From positions 62,001-126,000 of the forward strand of contig NZ_JTEV01000021.1 of NCBI RefSeq assembly GCF_000786105.1: a stretch of 64,000 nt of DNA, given 5' to 3'. The notes beneath the pieces are model-generated. The model was given only the letters and a program-made list of their open reading frames with translations, did no database searches and was not told the origin of the DNA. A program made the translations under genes and the position numbers. Below, one piece after another: positions 1-7,815 of this stretch. Numbering within the stretch: position 1 is the stretch's first letter; every line of letters starts with the position of its first letter. This stretch comes from Bdellovibrio sp. ArHS (GTDB lineage Bacteria; Bdellovibrionota; Bdellovibrionia; Bdellovibrionales; Bdellovibrionaceae).

Positions 1-613
1 CGCGCGACATGATGATTTGGGGACCGCGTGTTGTTTGACGGACCTCTGACAAGTAACCTTGAATACGGTCGCCAGGCTTGTATTGTTCGCCAGGGATTTG
101 TTCACGTGGTGGGATGTACGCTTCCGTACGACCCAAGTCGACAACGATGGCGCCTTTTTCCACACGACGAGCAATACCAGAAGCGATTTCACCTTTACGC
201 TCTTCAAACTCATTGAAGATGATAGAGCGTTCCGCATCACGCACTTTCTGCATGATGATTTGCTTCGCGGTTTGTGCAGCGATACGGCCCAAATCAGAAG
301 CTTCCAACTTAATACCGATAGAGTCGTCTAGCTGAACATTCGGATCCAACTTTTGCGCTTCGTCGTAAGGAATTTCCACTTCTTCATCGATGAATTTTTC
401 GCGAGGAACAACTTCTTTGAACTCAAAAAGCTCAACTTCACCAGTGTCTTCATTATAAGCGGCTTCAATTTCACGGTAAGTACCGTACTTCTTACGAGCA
501 GCTACCAACATACCTTGAGTGATTGCATCGATAACAACTTGCTTGTCGATACCTTTGTCTTTTCCGACTTGATCAATCACTTTAGAAAGATCTGAAAACA
601 TATTTTCAGCCAT
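1..613 (-). CDS. nusA: Transcription termination/antitermination factor NusA (N-terminal part, cut by window edge)
   Basis: NusA binds RNA polymerase and controls pausing, termination and antitermination. The visible part is the N-terminal domain followed by the start of the S1 RNA-binding domain (around residues 130-195, including a VVDLGRTEAYIPPREQ-type stretch). The frame is open to the left edge, so the KH domains lie outside. The ATG at 613 follows a GAGAGAGGAA ribosome binding site and lies 15 bases after the rimP stop, giving the classic rimP-nusA order. Family assignment is very secure. Confidence 0.96.
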   Translation of the reverse strand, partial: MAENMFSDLSKVIDQVGKDKGIDKQVVIDAITQGMLVAARKKYGTYREIEAAYNEDTGEVELFEFKEVVPREKFIDEEVEIPYDEAQKLDPNVQLDDSIGIKLEASDLGRIAAQTAKQIIMQKVRDAERSIIFNEFEERKGEIASGIARRVEKGAIVVDLGRTEAYIPPREQIPGEQYKPGDRIQGYLSEVRQTTRGPQIIMSR

Positions 614-628
614 GACTTTCCTCTCTCG

Positions 629-1150
629 TTACTTTTTTTGACCTTTAGTAAATTCAAATACCAATTTTGCTTTGTCGATCAGAGCGTAAGGAATTTTAAT
701 CTCGACGCTATCCACGACAAATCGAACACCTTCGTTATCCGCAGACTCTAAAACCTGTTCGACAGTTTTAGTCGCCTTCCACTTCTTATCTGTGACACCA
801 ACACTCTCCAAAGCTTTGGAGGTTTTGATGTACACTTTTTTACCTACGACTTTTTGGAAATGCCAAGGTTTGTTCAAATGACGATCCAAGCCTGGAGTGG
901 AAACCTCTAAGTGATAGGCTTCACCAGGAATAATATCTTCATCAGCATCTAAAACGACGTTCAGACCTTTAGAAACATTGGAACAATCATCCAGCGAAAC
1001 GCTTCCATCTTCTTTATCGATGAAAACGCGCAATGTTCTGCCCTTACCCACGCCAACGAATTCGATATCATAAAGCAGGCAACCTTCACGGTTTGCCACA
1101 TCGTTGGCAATCTTTTCTACTCTGTCCATCCACGAGGGGGTTTGTGACAT
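629..1150 (-). CDS. rimP: Ribosome maturation factor RimP
   Basis: RimP assists late assembly of the 30S ribosomal subunit in the cytoplasm. The 173-residue product has the usual two-domain layout, with the family signature VSTPGLDRHL near residue 85 and an N-terminal half typical of RimP (GCLLYDIEFVGVGKGRTLRV). The length is normal, slightly long because of a lysine-rich tail. The ATG at 1150 has an AAGGAT site 8 bases upstream. It is the first gene of the rimP-nusA operon. Confidence 0.95.
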   Translation of the reverse strand: MSQTPSWMDRVEKIANDVANREGCLLYDIEFVGVGKGRTLRVFIDKEDGSVSLDDCSNVSKGLNVVLDADEDIIPGEAYHLEVSTPGLDRHLNKPWHFQKVVGKKVYIKTSKALESVGVTDKKWKATKTVEQVLESADNEGVRFVVDSVEIKIPYALIDKAKLVFEFTKGQKK

Positions 1151-1293
1151 TTACAGCAATCCTTCTATAGCACACTTACTTCAGCGCGCACGAGTCCAGT
1201 TCACGGCAGCGCACGCGAGCAAAAAATCCAACTGTCAGAGGGAATTGCTTTGGTCGATCATCCGTCGATGTTTCAACCCGCCGCCGCCGCGGC

Positions 1294-1320
1294 AAAAAAA
1301 AATGGGCCTGCTGGGCCCAT
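1294..1320 (-). terminator. Rho-independent terminator after the acetyltransferase gene
   Basis: The hairpin ATGGGC/GCCCAT with a 7-base loop at 1302-1320 is followed, on the minus strand, by a run of about nine T (1294-1302). It lies about 80 bases past the stop of the gene at 1401-1838 and upstream of rimP, so it ends that operon. Confidence 0.85.
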
Positions 1321-1400
1321 GAGAACGACTCTGAAACTAGCAAGAAAATCCAGATAATGCAAGGGTTTATCTGACCTTCCCCGGGCCGAGATGAAGGAAC

Positions 1401-1838
1401 TCACTCAAGCGTGTACAAAATGGCTGTGCCACTGTCAGCATAATACCTTGGGCGCCGACGAACCTCCTTAAACCCTAGTTTTTCATAGAGTTTTTGTGCC
1501 GACAGGTTTTCCTCATGAACCTCTAGCCATAGCTGCCTTTCCTGACCCTTTGCAGCAATGACATACGTAAACAGTCTTTCCATATAGCCCTGTCGTCGAA
1601 AGCGAGGGTGACTGGCGACCAAGGAAATCTCCCAGGCGTCTGGCAGTTCCCGATACAAAATAAAACCCGCCAAAGCCTCACCTTCGAAAACGCCCACGGC
1701 TTCCGCCGTCGCCAGTTCTGCCCCCAAAAGATCTGGCGGCCAATAAAACTGCGCCAGCAACCCTTGCTGAGTGTGAACAGCCTCGACCAACGCGCGCATT
1801 GCGGGCTTATCAGAACTGTGAAGAGAACGAATGTTCAT
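1401..1838 (-). CDS. GNAT family N-acetyltransferase, RimI-like
   Basis: This 145-residue protein has the single-domain GNAT fold that transfers acetyl from acetyl-CoA to an amine. The acetyl-CoA loop is visible as the RRQGYMERL stretch near residues 80-88 (R/Q-x-x-G-x-G/A type, with the second glycine replaced). The segment LEVHEENLSAQKLYEKLGF near residues 104-122 is the RimI-like C-terminal signature. RimI acetylates ribosomal protein S18, but the substrate here cannot be told from sequence. The ATG is 2 bases after the stop of the upstream SurA-like gene, so the pair is co-transcribed. Confidence 0.85.
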   Translation of the reverse strand: MNIRSLHSSDKPAMRALVEAVHTQQGLLAQFYWPPDLLGAELATAEAVGVFEGEALAGFILYRELPDAWEISLVASHPRFRRQGYMERLFTYVIAAKGQERQLWLEVHEENLSAQKLYEKLGFKEVRRRPRYYADSGTAILYTLE

Positions 1839-1840
1839 AA

Positions 1841-2467
1841 TTATTCCGAATGAAAGGTTCGCACTTTGTATTTGCGTTTAATCACTTCAAACCACGAGCG
1901 AATGCGCTCTTCCAACTGTTGTTGTGCCAGGAACGATTTGATGTTGTCTTTAAATGATGAAAAAGGATGACTGCCAAATTTCACCCGATTCTTTTCGTAA
2001 TAGGCCTGCGCCTCTTGATCGGTGATGATGCCTGACATCGAGCTCGTCTTAAACGCCAAAAAACTTTTCGCCGTTAGCTTTCGTGTCACCAGTTTCTTTA
2101 AAAGGACCGAGGACACTTCCAGTTGACTCCAGTAGGTCTTACCGGCCACCGCCTTTTCAACCTTGCTTATCGCTGCGGAAATTTCACTTTCCGAAATCGA
2201 TGCGACATTGAAGTTTTCTGCCTCCAAGGCCAAAACCGATTCCAGCAAAACCGACGTCACGGCATTGCGAAATTCCGCCTGCCCCGGACGCACTTCATAC
2301 AGACCCTTTAAAGGTGTTTTGGGAGGATAAAGAATATTTTCGATGACCATCGAGATTTGCACTTCCCGCGATGTCACTACATGATCTGCGGCCTGCCCGA
2401 CAGTTTCCGTAACGACGGTGGCAGCAGAAACTTGGATGGAAAATAAAAGGCCAAGAAGAAATCTCAT
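1841..2467 (-). CDS. Exported SurA-N-like chaperone lacking a PPIase domain
   Basis: The protein begins with a signal peptide (MRFLLGLLFSIQVSAA) and continues with a helical region resembling the SurA/PpiC N-terminal chaperone domain: ATVVTETVGQAADHVVTSRE at the front and ITDQEAQAYYEKNRVKFG near residue 160. The parvulin peptidyl-prolyl isomerase domain that normally follows is absent; the protein stops after about 208 residues. I infer a periplasmic folding factor. The ATG at 2467 is preferred over an upstream TTG at 2485 because the signal peptide starts there. It is the first gene of a two-gene unit with the acetyltransferase. Confidence 0.65.
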   Translation of the reverse strand: MRFLLGLLFSIQVSAATVVTETVGQAADHVVTSREVQISMVIENILYPPKTPLKGLYEVRPGQAEFRNAVTSVLLESVLALEAENFNVASISESEISAAISKVEKAVAGKTYWSQLEVSSVLLKKLVTRKLTAKSFLAFKTSSMSGIITDQEAQAYYEKNRVKFGSHPFSSFKDNIKSFLAQQQLEERIRSWFEVIKRKYKVRTFHSE

Positions 2468-2509
2468 AGGCCCACTATGAGGCAAGACGGACTTAAAGTC
2501 CAGCGGAGC

Positions 2510-2543
2510 AAAAAAACAAACCCCGCTTTTAAGGGCGGGGCTT
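2510..2543 (-). terminator. Rho-independent terminator of the outer-membrane protein gene
   Basis: A GC-rich stem (CCCCGC at 2521-2526 with GCGGGG at 2535-2540) is followed on the minus strand by TTTGTTTTTTT. It lies 42 bases after the stop of the gene at 2585-3772. Confidence 0.88.
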
Positions 2544-2584
2544 GTAAACCACTGAGGAATTAATAATTAACTTCTTCTATTAGA

Positions 2585-3772
2585 TTAGAAATTTACGCGT
2601 CCGACAAGAGACATCACATAGTACTGCAATTTTTCGAGCGAATTGCTGTACTCAGGTCTAGAAATCCATGTGTTGCTATCCGCGTTTACACGGCTGGAAA
2701 GATTCCACATGTAGCGGAAATCCACACCCAAAGAATACTTCGGAGAGAATTCCAAGTCTGCACCCACCACAGTACCGATATCGATAGCATGTGAGTTGGC
2801 TTTAGTATCGTTCACGTACCCATAAGGATTTTTGTTATCCCAAGAGTAACCGCGGTACGAGTAAGCAACCACACCACCGAATACGGGCTTGATGATACCA
2901 GAGAACAATTGAACTTTGGCCGCCAAAGAACCTGTGTACTGTTGCACGTCGATAGAGTCTGGGATGTAAGTGCCACCAGAGTAGCCATAACCATAACCGT
3001 AGTTGCCTGTGTAATAACCTTGGCCTTCTACTGTGTAGTTAGAGTAAAGGAACGAACCTTCAACGATGAAGTTATCGTACTTAGTACCGAATGCCACACC
3101 GAGAGCGTAGTTTCCTTTTACTTGGCGAGTGTCTGGATAGTCACCGATACCCAAGATACCTGCTACGTATTTAGTCTCAAGAGGCGCCAAAGGAGCTTCT
3201 TCTTCCACTTTCATCGCCGCCGCGATTTCTTCACGAACGATGTCGCGAGTGTTTTCTTTGGGCTCCTGAACTTGTTGAACCTGAACAGGCTGAACAGCGA
3301 CGGGCTGTGGCTGTTGAGGTTGTTGTTGGGTCTGATCCAACTGATTGAATTTATCACCAAAAAGAACGCCGGCACGTTTCTTCTCGTCTTCCATACGAGA
3401 CTGCTCAAGCTTTTCAACGATTCTTTGTTCTGTTTGCAGCTCAGCATCTTGACGAGCACGACGGATTTGTTCCGCGCGGGACTCTGTCAATGGAGAGGCT
3501 TCAATCACAGTTGTGGGTTGTTTTTGAATTTGTGATTGTTGCAACTGAGCATTGGAAGTCGGAGTCGCCTGATTCAATATATAGATAGGCTGTCCGCTGA
3601 CAGGGGCTGCATTGCCAATTCCTGCTTGGGGAGCAGAAGCGGCTGCTGGTGCGGCCTGCTGGCTTGAATACATTTGATCAAGCTCCGCATCAACATCACT
3701 TTCTAAGCTTTGAGCTAGCGAATAAGTCGGCGCTATGCTCAAGGCCGCAAGGATATAGAAATACTTTTTCAT
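2585..3772 (-). CDS. Outer-membrane beta-barrel protein with long Gln-rich linker
   Basis: A 395-residue exported protein. Residues 1-20 are a signal peptide ending SLAQ. Residues 21-180 are low complexity (Ala/Gln/Pro) with a charged, probably coiled-coil part near 95-130. From about residue 200 the sequence alternates aromatic and small residues in short strands, contains a Tyr/Gly-rich loop (GYGYGYSGG) and ends in VGRVNF, a C-terminal aromatic typical of BamA-inserted barrels. The barrel resembles 8-stranded OmpA/OmpW-size domains. The exact family is not recognised. GAGGAGA precedes the ATG, and a sigma-54-type promoter lies 44 bases further upstream. Confidence 0.75.
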   Translation of the reverse strand: MKKYFYILAALSIAPTYSLAQSLESDVDAELDQMYSSQQAAPAAASAPQAGIGNAAPVSGQPIYILNQATPTSNAQLQQSQIQKQPTTVIEASPLTESRAEQIRRARQDAELQTEQRIVEKLEQSRMEDEKKRAGVLFGDKFNQLDQTQQQPQQPQPVAVQPVQVQQVQEPKENTRDIVREEIAAAMKVEEEAPLAPLETKYVAGILGIGDYPDTRQVKGNYALGVAFGTKYDNFIVEGSFLYSNYTVEGQGYYTGNYGYGYGYSGGTYIPDSIDVQQYTGSLAAKVQLFSGIIKPVFGGVVAYSYRGYSWDNKNPYGYVNDTKANSHAIDIGTVVGADLEFSPKYSLGVDFRYMWNLSSRVNADSNTWISRPEYSNSLEKLQYYVMSLVGRVNF

Positions 3773-3826
3773 AAGGTCTCCTCGTGGTACTGGTTTAAAA
3801 AACCTTTTTTAGTCATTCAGGCGTAG

Positions 3827-3842
3827 AGCAAGCCTGATGCCA
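3827..3842 (-). promoter_or_regulatory. Candidate sigma-54 (-24/-12) promoter of the outer-membrane protein gene
   Basis: Minus-strand TGGCATCAGGCTTGCT matches the sigma-54 consensus TGGCAC-N5-TTGCW at all but one position, with GG and GC twelve bases apart. The predicted start is near 3816, leaving a 44-base leader with a good ribosome binding site before the ATG at 3772. Confidence 0.7.
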
Positions 3843-4054
3843 ACGGGGCCGAAAATCGTCCCCAACGTCTAAGTTATTGATATCTAAAGACAGTGGGACC
3901 CTACCTGCCACAACCCCCTTCCCGGCCCTGACCACAAATGTGACAACTTACAAGACGGTTTCTGAAAATCTTGCAAATGGAGCCATTTGGCCCCTGAGCG
4001 ATCAAGGATTCTGCTAAAACATCTTCTCTATATAAGGATTAAGGAGCCCCCTGA

Positions 4055-4963
4055 ATGCTCAAGCCCTTCTTGCGTCTATGCTCTCTGGCTTTATCGCTAT
4101 CGACTCTTGCTGCTTGTGCAGGCGGTGGCGGAACTGGTGAAAACCTCACGGCCAATACAGAGCCCACCTCTTGTGAAGTCTCTGGTCATTCTTTCGGAAT
4201 CGTGGGCGGCAAAACTCTGGGCTCTGGCAATGAATTGAGTTCTAGCACTGTGATGGTCGTACATATAGACGACGATAAAAAAGAAAGTGTCTGCACCGGA
4301 ACTTTGATTGACGACGACAAAGTGTTGACGGCCGCCCACTGCACCCAGCGCTTCGCTGGGACCACCGTGATCGCGTTTTCCAATAACGTAGATTGCGTGC
4401 TGAATGCACCCAAGCGAACCCTGCGAATGGTTGTGCAAAGAGCGATTCCCGACGACTATATCTACAGCAAAAACACAAGCTGGACGAACTCGTCCTATGA
4501 TTTAGCTATTCTGAAATTTCGCGGGGGCTTAGCACCGGGCTATAAGGTTCGCGAACTGCCCTCGGCAGGTTTTCAAATCAATGCAGCAGACACCCTGGTC
4601 ATGGCGGGTTACGGCGTCACCAATGAAAACACTAAAGACTCTGGCCTTCTTCGTTTCACCACGGCGTCGGGCGAACGAATTTCCGACCGCTTTCACCTGG
4701 CGTTAGCGAATCACGTCATTAAAATTCCGCAAACCCTTGTCCTGGAACAACAGGACAACGGTGTCTGCAAAGGAGACTCTGGCGGTCCTCTTTATGCCAA
4801 AACCCCGCAGGGGTTGGTTCTTGTCGGTATTACTTCGATGGGAGTAGATCACCGCACGAAAGACGAAAAGAACTCGCGGGTCTGCCATGGCGTGGGTATC
4901 TTCACAGATCTTCGCGACAATCTGCCCTGGATTCGCGAACAACTGGAAGCTCTGAAGTTGTAA
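4055..4963 (+). CDS. Trypsin-like (S1 family) serine protease lipoprotein
   Basis: A 302-residue protein with a lipobox (LAAC, Cys21 lipidated), a short linker with a mature-trypsin-like N-terminus IVGG at 49-52, and the full S1 triad: His95 in TAAHC, Asp149 in SSYDLAIL and Ser242 in GDSGGPL. Residue +2 after the lipid Cys is Ala, not Asp, so outer-membrane targeting is expected. S1 proteases are numerous in Bdellovibrio and are thought to serve prey digestion, but this one's substrate is unknown. An AAGGAG site precedes the ATG. It is transcribed alone, divergent from the barrel protein. Confidence 0.92.
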   Translation: MLKPFLRLCSLALSLSTLAACAGGGGTGENLTANTEPTSCEVSGHSFGIVGGKTLGSGNELSSSTVMVVHIDDDKKESVCTGTLIDDDKVLTAAHCTQRFAGTTVIAFSNNVDCVLNAPKRTLRMVVQRAIPDDYIYSKNTSWTNSSYDLAILKFRGGLAPGYKVRELPSAGFQINAADTLVMAGYGVTNENTKDSGLLRFTTASGERISDRFHLALANHVIKIPQTLVLEQQDNGVCKGDSGGPLYAKTPQGLVLVGITSMGVDHRTKDEKNSRVCHGVGIFTDLRDNLPWIREQLEALKL

Positions 4964-4967
4964 CACC

Positions 4968-4996
4968 AAGGATCTTCGCTGTTGGCGAAGGTCCTT
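4968..4996. terminator. Long hairpin between convergent genes (no T-tract)
   Basis: A 12-bp stem with one G-T wobble (4968-4979 with 4985-4996, loop TGTTG) fills the 35-base gap between the convergent protease and TIGR02147 genes. Neither strand shows a following T-run, so it is terminator-like rather than a canonical Rho-independent terminator. Confidence 0.6.
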
Positions 4997-4998
4997 AA

Positions 4999-5811
4999 TC
5001 AAGACACTTCAAAAAGATCCCAGCACATTCCGTAAATCTCTTCTGTTCCACTGGCCGCGATTCTCTTGTTCGCTTTCTCGATGGAATCTAAAAATAATTT
5101 CTTCAGCGCTTCAAAACCTTCTTTATCCATGGTGAATACGGCTGACACGTGAAGATCTTTGTCGTCGCCCGTCTGAAGAGATTTAATCGCCTGCAGTCTG
5201 TTGTGAATCTGATGATTGACTCCCAAAGGTGAACTTTTGGGTAAATGAATATTTCCCCCCTGGTACACCCACTCCCCGGGGCCCTTTCGGCCTACCAGCT
5301 GCTTTTCCGCCAATAGCTGCAGACAATCGAGAACTTTCTTTTCTGGAAGGCCCAAGCGTTGGGAAATTGCCGCAGTGGTTTGGTAGTGGGGCGAACTGGT
5401 TGCGATATGAACCGTGGAGGGAATCCAAGAGCTAAAGTAGTACTTCGTAAAGTCTTCATCTTCACGCAAATTTTTGGCAATCACTTTATAATCCACTTTA
5501 GTAGCCACCTTGCTTAAAGCGGCGGCTTGCTTTTTCAAGTACTCTTGCAAATCGTGACCTGACGCCCGACTGATACGAACTAACAACGTAAAGTACTCTT
5601 TTTCGATATTTGAAAAACCCAAGTGATTCACGAGCTTAAACGCATGATCTTCCGTCAGTTCCGCCTTGCCATTAAGAACCTGAGAGAGATAAGCCGCCTG
5701 GCACTGCATGGCTTTGGCGAGCTCTGTACGCAGTCCTCGTGGTGCCTCGGGATTGGAAACGTAAAAACTGAGAAAGTCTTGATAGTTGTCGAAATCAAAC
5801 AGGGTTTTCAT
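4999..5811 (-). CDS. TIGR02147 / DUF4423 family regulatory protein
   Basis: The 270-residue protein matches the TIGR02147 family, which is expanded in Bdellovibrio and Fibrobacter. The N-terminus is a lambda-repressor-like HTH (about residues 25-75, with CQAAYLSQVLNGKAELT as recognition region). The C-terminal half carries a second winged-helix-like segment (HYQTTAAISQRLGLPEKKV near 142-160) followed by the DUF4423 body. Family members are presumed transcription regulators with no defined ligand. It is divergent from the small secreted-protein cluster at 5922, across a very AT-rich 110-base region that could hold its operator. Confidence 0.85.
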   Translation of the reverse strand: MKTLFDFDNYQDFLSFYVSNPEAPRGLRTELAKAMQCQAAYLSQVLNGKAELTEDHAFKLVNHLGFSNIEKEYFTLLVRISRASGHDLQEYLKKQAAALSKVATKVDYKVIAKNLREDEDFTKYYFSSWIPSTVHIATSSPHYQTTAAISQRLGLPEKKVLDCLQLLAEKQLVGRKGPGEWVYQGGNIHLPKSSPLGVNHQIHNRLQAIKSLQTGDDKDLHVSAVFTMDKEGFEALKKLFLDSIEKANKRIAASGTEEIYGMCWDLFEVS

Positions 5812-5921
5812 GACCGTAAATTATTTTATCAATCATTAATAAACAACGATGAAATTTTATAAAATAAATATATCATAGCGCGTTATGAGCTGCTATAAAC
5901 CCACTCACACGAGGTACACAC

Positions 5922-6356
5922 ATGAAACATTTTATCATTCTGCTTAGTTTCTTCTCTTTGAATTTTTCAGCATTCGCCGGACCGATTGTGATCTCTGGTG
6001 GCGGAAACCCCGCAGCGATTCTTTGTAAAAAACTGGGCGGTCTCAATAAAACCGTTCAGGTTTCTAATGGCCAGTTGGGTCTTTGCTCTTTCGGTGAAGC
6101 TCAGATCTCCGCATGGACACTATTTCACGCCGTCAAGAATGGCAAAAACATGCAAGCCGTCAGCACACTGCTTGGGAATTCGGCACCTGACTGTGAGCAC
6201 TTCGGCGGAAACATCGAAATTGGCATTCTTACGGGCACAAACACCGAGGTTTCTCTTTGTCAGTTTCCCGATGGCTCTCACATTGGTTTAAAGACGTTGC
6301 AGTCCGGCCCTCAAGCTCCCGCGAATCAACGTCTTATTGAAGCTTTAAATTTATAA
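5922..6356 (+). CDS. Small exported protein with two DUF333-like repeats
   Basis: This 144-residue protein has a signal peptide (ending AFAG) and a DUF333-type domain: NPAAILCKKLGG at about 28-39, then LGLCSFGEAQISAWTLF near 51-67. A second, more diverged copy follows (DCEHFGG near 87-93, then VSLCQFPDGS near 110-119). Each copy has two cysteines about 20 residues apart, as in DUF333. The family is exported and of unknown role. ACGAGGT precedes the ATG. It heads a three-gene plus-strand cluster of exported proteins. Confidence 0.75.
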   Translation: MKHFIILLSFFSLNFSAFAGPIVISGGGNPAAILCKKLGGLNKTVQVSNGQLGLCSFGEAQISAWTLFHAVKNGKNMQAVSTLLGNSAPDCEHFGGNIEIGILTGTNTEVSLCQFPDGSHIGLKTLQSGPQAPANQRLIEALNL

Positions 6357-6395
6357 TTAACAGCCCCCCCCCAACAAAACCTTAAGGAGGTTTTT

Positions 6396-6890
6396 ATGTT
6401 AAAAAATACTCTCGCACTCATCGCTCTTCTTGGCGGTCTGCAAGCGCACGCGGCGGAGTCAGCAACGTTCACCGTTATCGGATTCGGCGTCGACGGAGCT
6501 TCCGGTCAGTCTATGCCAGCAAAAAATTCCGATAAAATGGCAGCGGCAGTCTACCAAGCTCTTGGCGGCACAGGCTCAACAGTTGAGTTAAGTTCAGATA
6601 AGACTACGGTCTCTATCGAAGCACAACGTGATAACTTTGCGATGATGATTGGCGACAACACCGCTGACATCAAAATTGTGAAGAAGAACAAAGCTGCTGA
6701 CGTAGCCCTTAAAGGTGAAGTTGCCCAGTTCCTTTACGACAGCCTTCAAATCGACCCTTCGCAAAGAACAGGCGGAGCTTTGAAACAAGTAGGAAATATT
6801 AAATGTGCTGCAGCCCTAGTCAGCATGGGCAAAAAGAACTACTCTTGCGTTCTTGCCGATGTCACTGCATTGCAAATGGAAAACAGGTAG
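6396..6890 (+). CDS. Exported protein of unknown function
   Basis: No family is recognised. The 164-residue product starts with a signal peptide ending AHA-A, has no further membrane segment, and contains only two cysteines, both in the C-terminal third (KCAAAL and YSCVLA), which could form a disulphide. A strong AAGGAGG site sits before the ATG. The stop TAG lies 4 bases before the next start, so it is co-transcribed with the following gene. Probably periplasmic or secreted. Confidence 0.7.
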   Translation: MLKNTLALIALLGGLQAHAAESATFTVIGFGVDGASGQSMPAKNSDKMAAAVYQALGGTGSTVELSSDKTTVSIEAQRDNFAMMIGDNTADIKIVKKNKAADVALKGEVAQFLYDSLQIDPSQRTGGALKQVGNIKCAAALVSMGKKNYSCVLADVTALQMENR

Positions 6891-6894
6891 TTTT

Positions 6895-7416
6895 ATGAAA
6901 CTCTTGAAAACCGCAATTACAACCCTCACTGTTTTGGCTTCTCTTGAATCCATCGCCGCGCCTCAGGTTCAAACTCTCAAAGGGCGTGGTATTGATGGGA
7001 CTCCGTGCTCTGTGACCATCGTTCGTGACGGCGACACTCTAAAGAGTGTTCAACTGCAAGGTTCTGCGAAGGTCTTTGAAATTCTAGCGGAAAATGGTTC
7101 TTCCATCGGGCCGGACTCAGACATCCAGGCTTATGGTGGCGCGGAAATTTTTCGCGTGAACGAAGAGAATAAAAACACCTATGCCTTCTTCAGCCACTCC
7201 GAAAATCTTTTTTCAAATGGCGAAGTTTTTAAATTCAACAGCAAAGACATGCCCGCCTCAACAACGGGCGAAGATGCCTTGAAGGGTGTCAACATGGTGG
7301 TGCAACTGGGTCTTGACTATGACGGCGACGAACTTGTTCGAGTGAAAGCGCAAAACAAAATTAAGGCCCTTTGGGTGGCCACTTTGGCTTCCAGCCAATT
7401 CACCTGCCAAAAATAA
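6895..7416 (+). CDS. Exported protein of unknown function
   Basis: A 173-residue protein beginning MKLLKTAITTLTVLASLESI, a signal peptide cleaved near AAP. The rest is beta-rich and acidic, with one Cys near the mature N-terminus (GTPCSVTIVRDGD) and one at the end (FTCQK), suggesting an end-to-end disulphide. No known domain is recognised. The ATG at 6895 is chosen because it starts the signal peptide; an in-frame ATG at 6853 would lie inside the upstream gene. Third gene of the secreted cluster. Confidence 0.7.
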   Translation: MKLLKTAITTLTVLASLESIAAPQVQTLKGRGIDGTPCSVTIVRDGDTLKSVQLQGSAKVFEILAENGSSIGPDSDIQAYGGAEIFRVNEENKNTYAFFSHSENLFSNGEVFKFNSKDMPASTTGEDALKGVNMVVQLGLDYDGDELVRVKAQNKIKALWVATLASSQFTCQK

Positions 7417-7440
7417 TCTTCTAATAAATTAGACGTTAAG

Positions 7441-7476
7441 GTCTGTCCTGGGAGTGAGACTCTCTCAGGACAGGAC
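7441..7476 (+). terminator. Strong hairpin after the exported-protein cluster
   Basis: A 10-bp stem with one wobble (GTCCTGGGAG at 7445-7454 with CTCTCAGGAC at 7462-7471) extends outward imperfectly to 7441 and 7476. It sits 25 bases after the last stop of the cluster. No T-run follows, so termination is inferred only from structure and position. Confidence 0.5.
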
Positions 7477-7573
7477 GAGCTCACTTAAATTCGATTTTAG
7501 CCATCTTTTTAGGCATTTTAAAATTAAACAGCGCATTTTTTTTGCTTTCGAATACTCTTTTTTAAAAAAGAAC

Positions 7574-7602
7574 TTGTCTATTTGGGTCATTTTCTTTAAA
7601 AA
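7574..7602 (+). promoter_or_regulatory. Sigma-70-type promoter of tRNA-Leu
   Basis: TTGTCT (7574-7579), a 17-base spacer and TAAAAA (7597-7602) sit 11 bases before the tRNA 5' end in a very AT-rich stretch. Confidence 0.5.
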
Positions 7603-7613
7603 TTATCCCTCAC

Positions 7614-7699
7614 GCGGGTGTGGTGTAATGGTAGCCACGAGAGACTCAAAATCTCTTGGATTCACGTCCGTGGGGGTTCAAGTCCCTCCACCCGCACCA
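7614..7699 (+). tRNA. tRNA-Leu, anticodon CAA
   Basis: The acceptor stem GCGGGTG (7614-7620) pairs with CACCCGC (7689-7695), followed by discriminator A and an encoded CCA (7697-7699). The anticodon stem AGAGA/TCTCT encloses the loop CTCAAAA, giving anticodon CAA, which reads UUG. The long variable arm between the anticodon and T arms and the TTCAAGT T-loop are as expected for a class II leucine tRNA. Confidence 0.95.
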
Positions 7700-7750
7700 A
7701 TTCCAACAGTACTCGAACCCACATACTAACTTGAGCTGTTGAGGTAAAGA

Positions 7751-7776
7751 AGCTGACTTTCGAGTCGGCTTTTTTT
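7751..7776 (+). terminator. Rho-independent terminator after tRNA-Leu
   Basis: The stem AGCTGACT/AGTCGGCT with a TTCG tetraloop (7751-7770) is followed by TTTTTTT. It ends the tRNA transcript 50 bases downstream of the CCA. Confidence 0.92.
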
Positions 7777-7815
7777 ATGCGCGGAATCTGCCGCCAACGT
7801 GTCGGAAATAGTTTG

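Noticed and set aside
2909-3535. 208-codon open frame antisense to the outer-membrane protein gene
   Set aside because: It mirrors the codon pattern of the real gene, has no ribosome binding site and no protein-like composition (Phe/Leu/Cys-rich).
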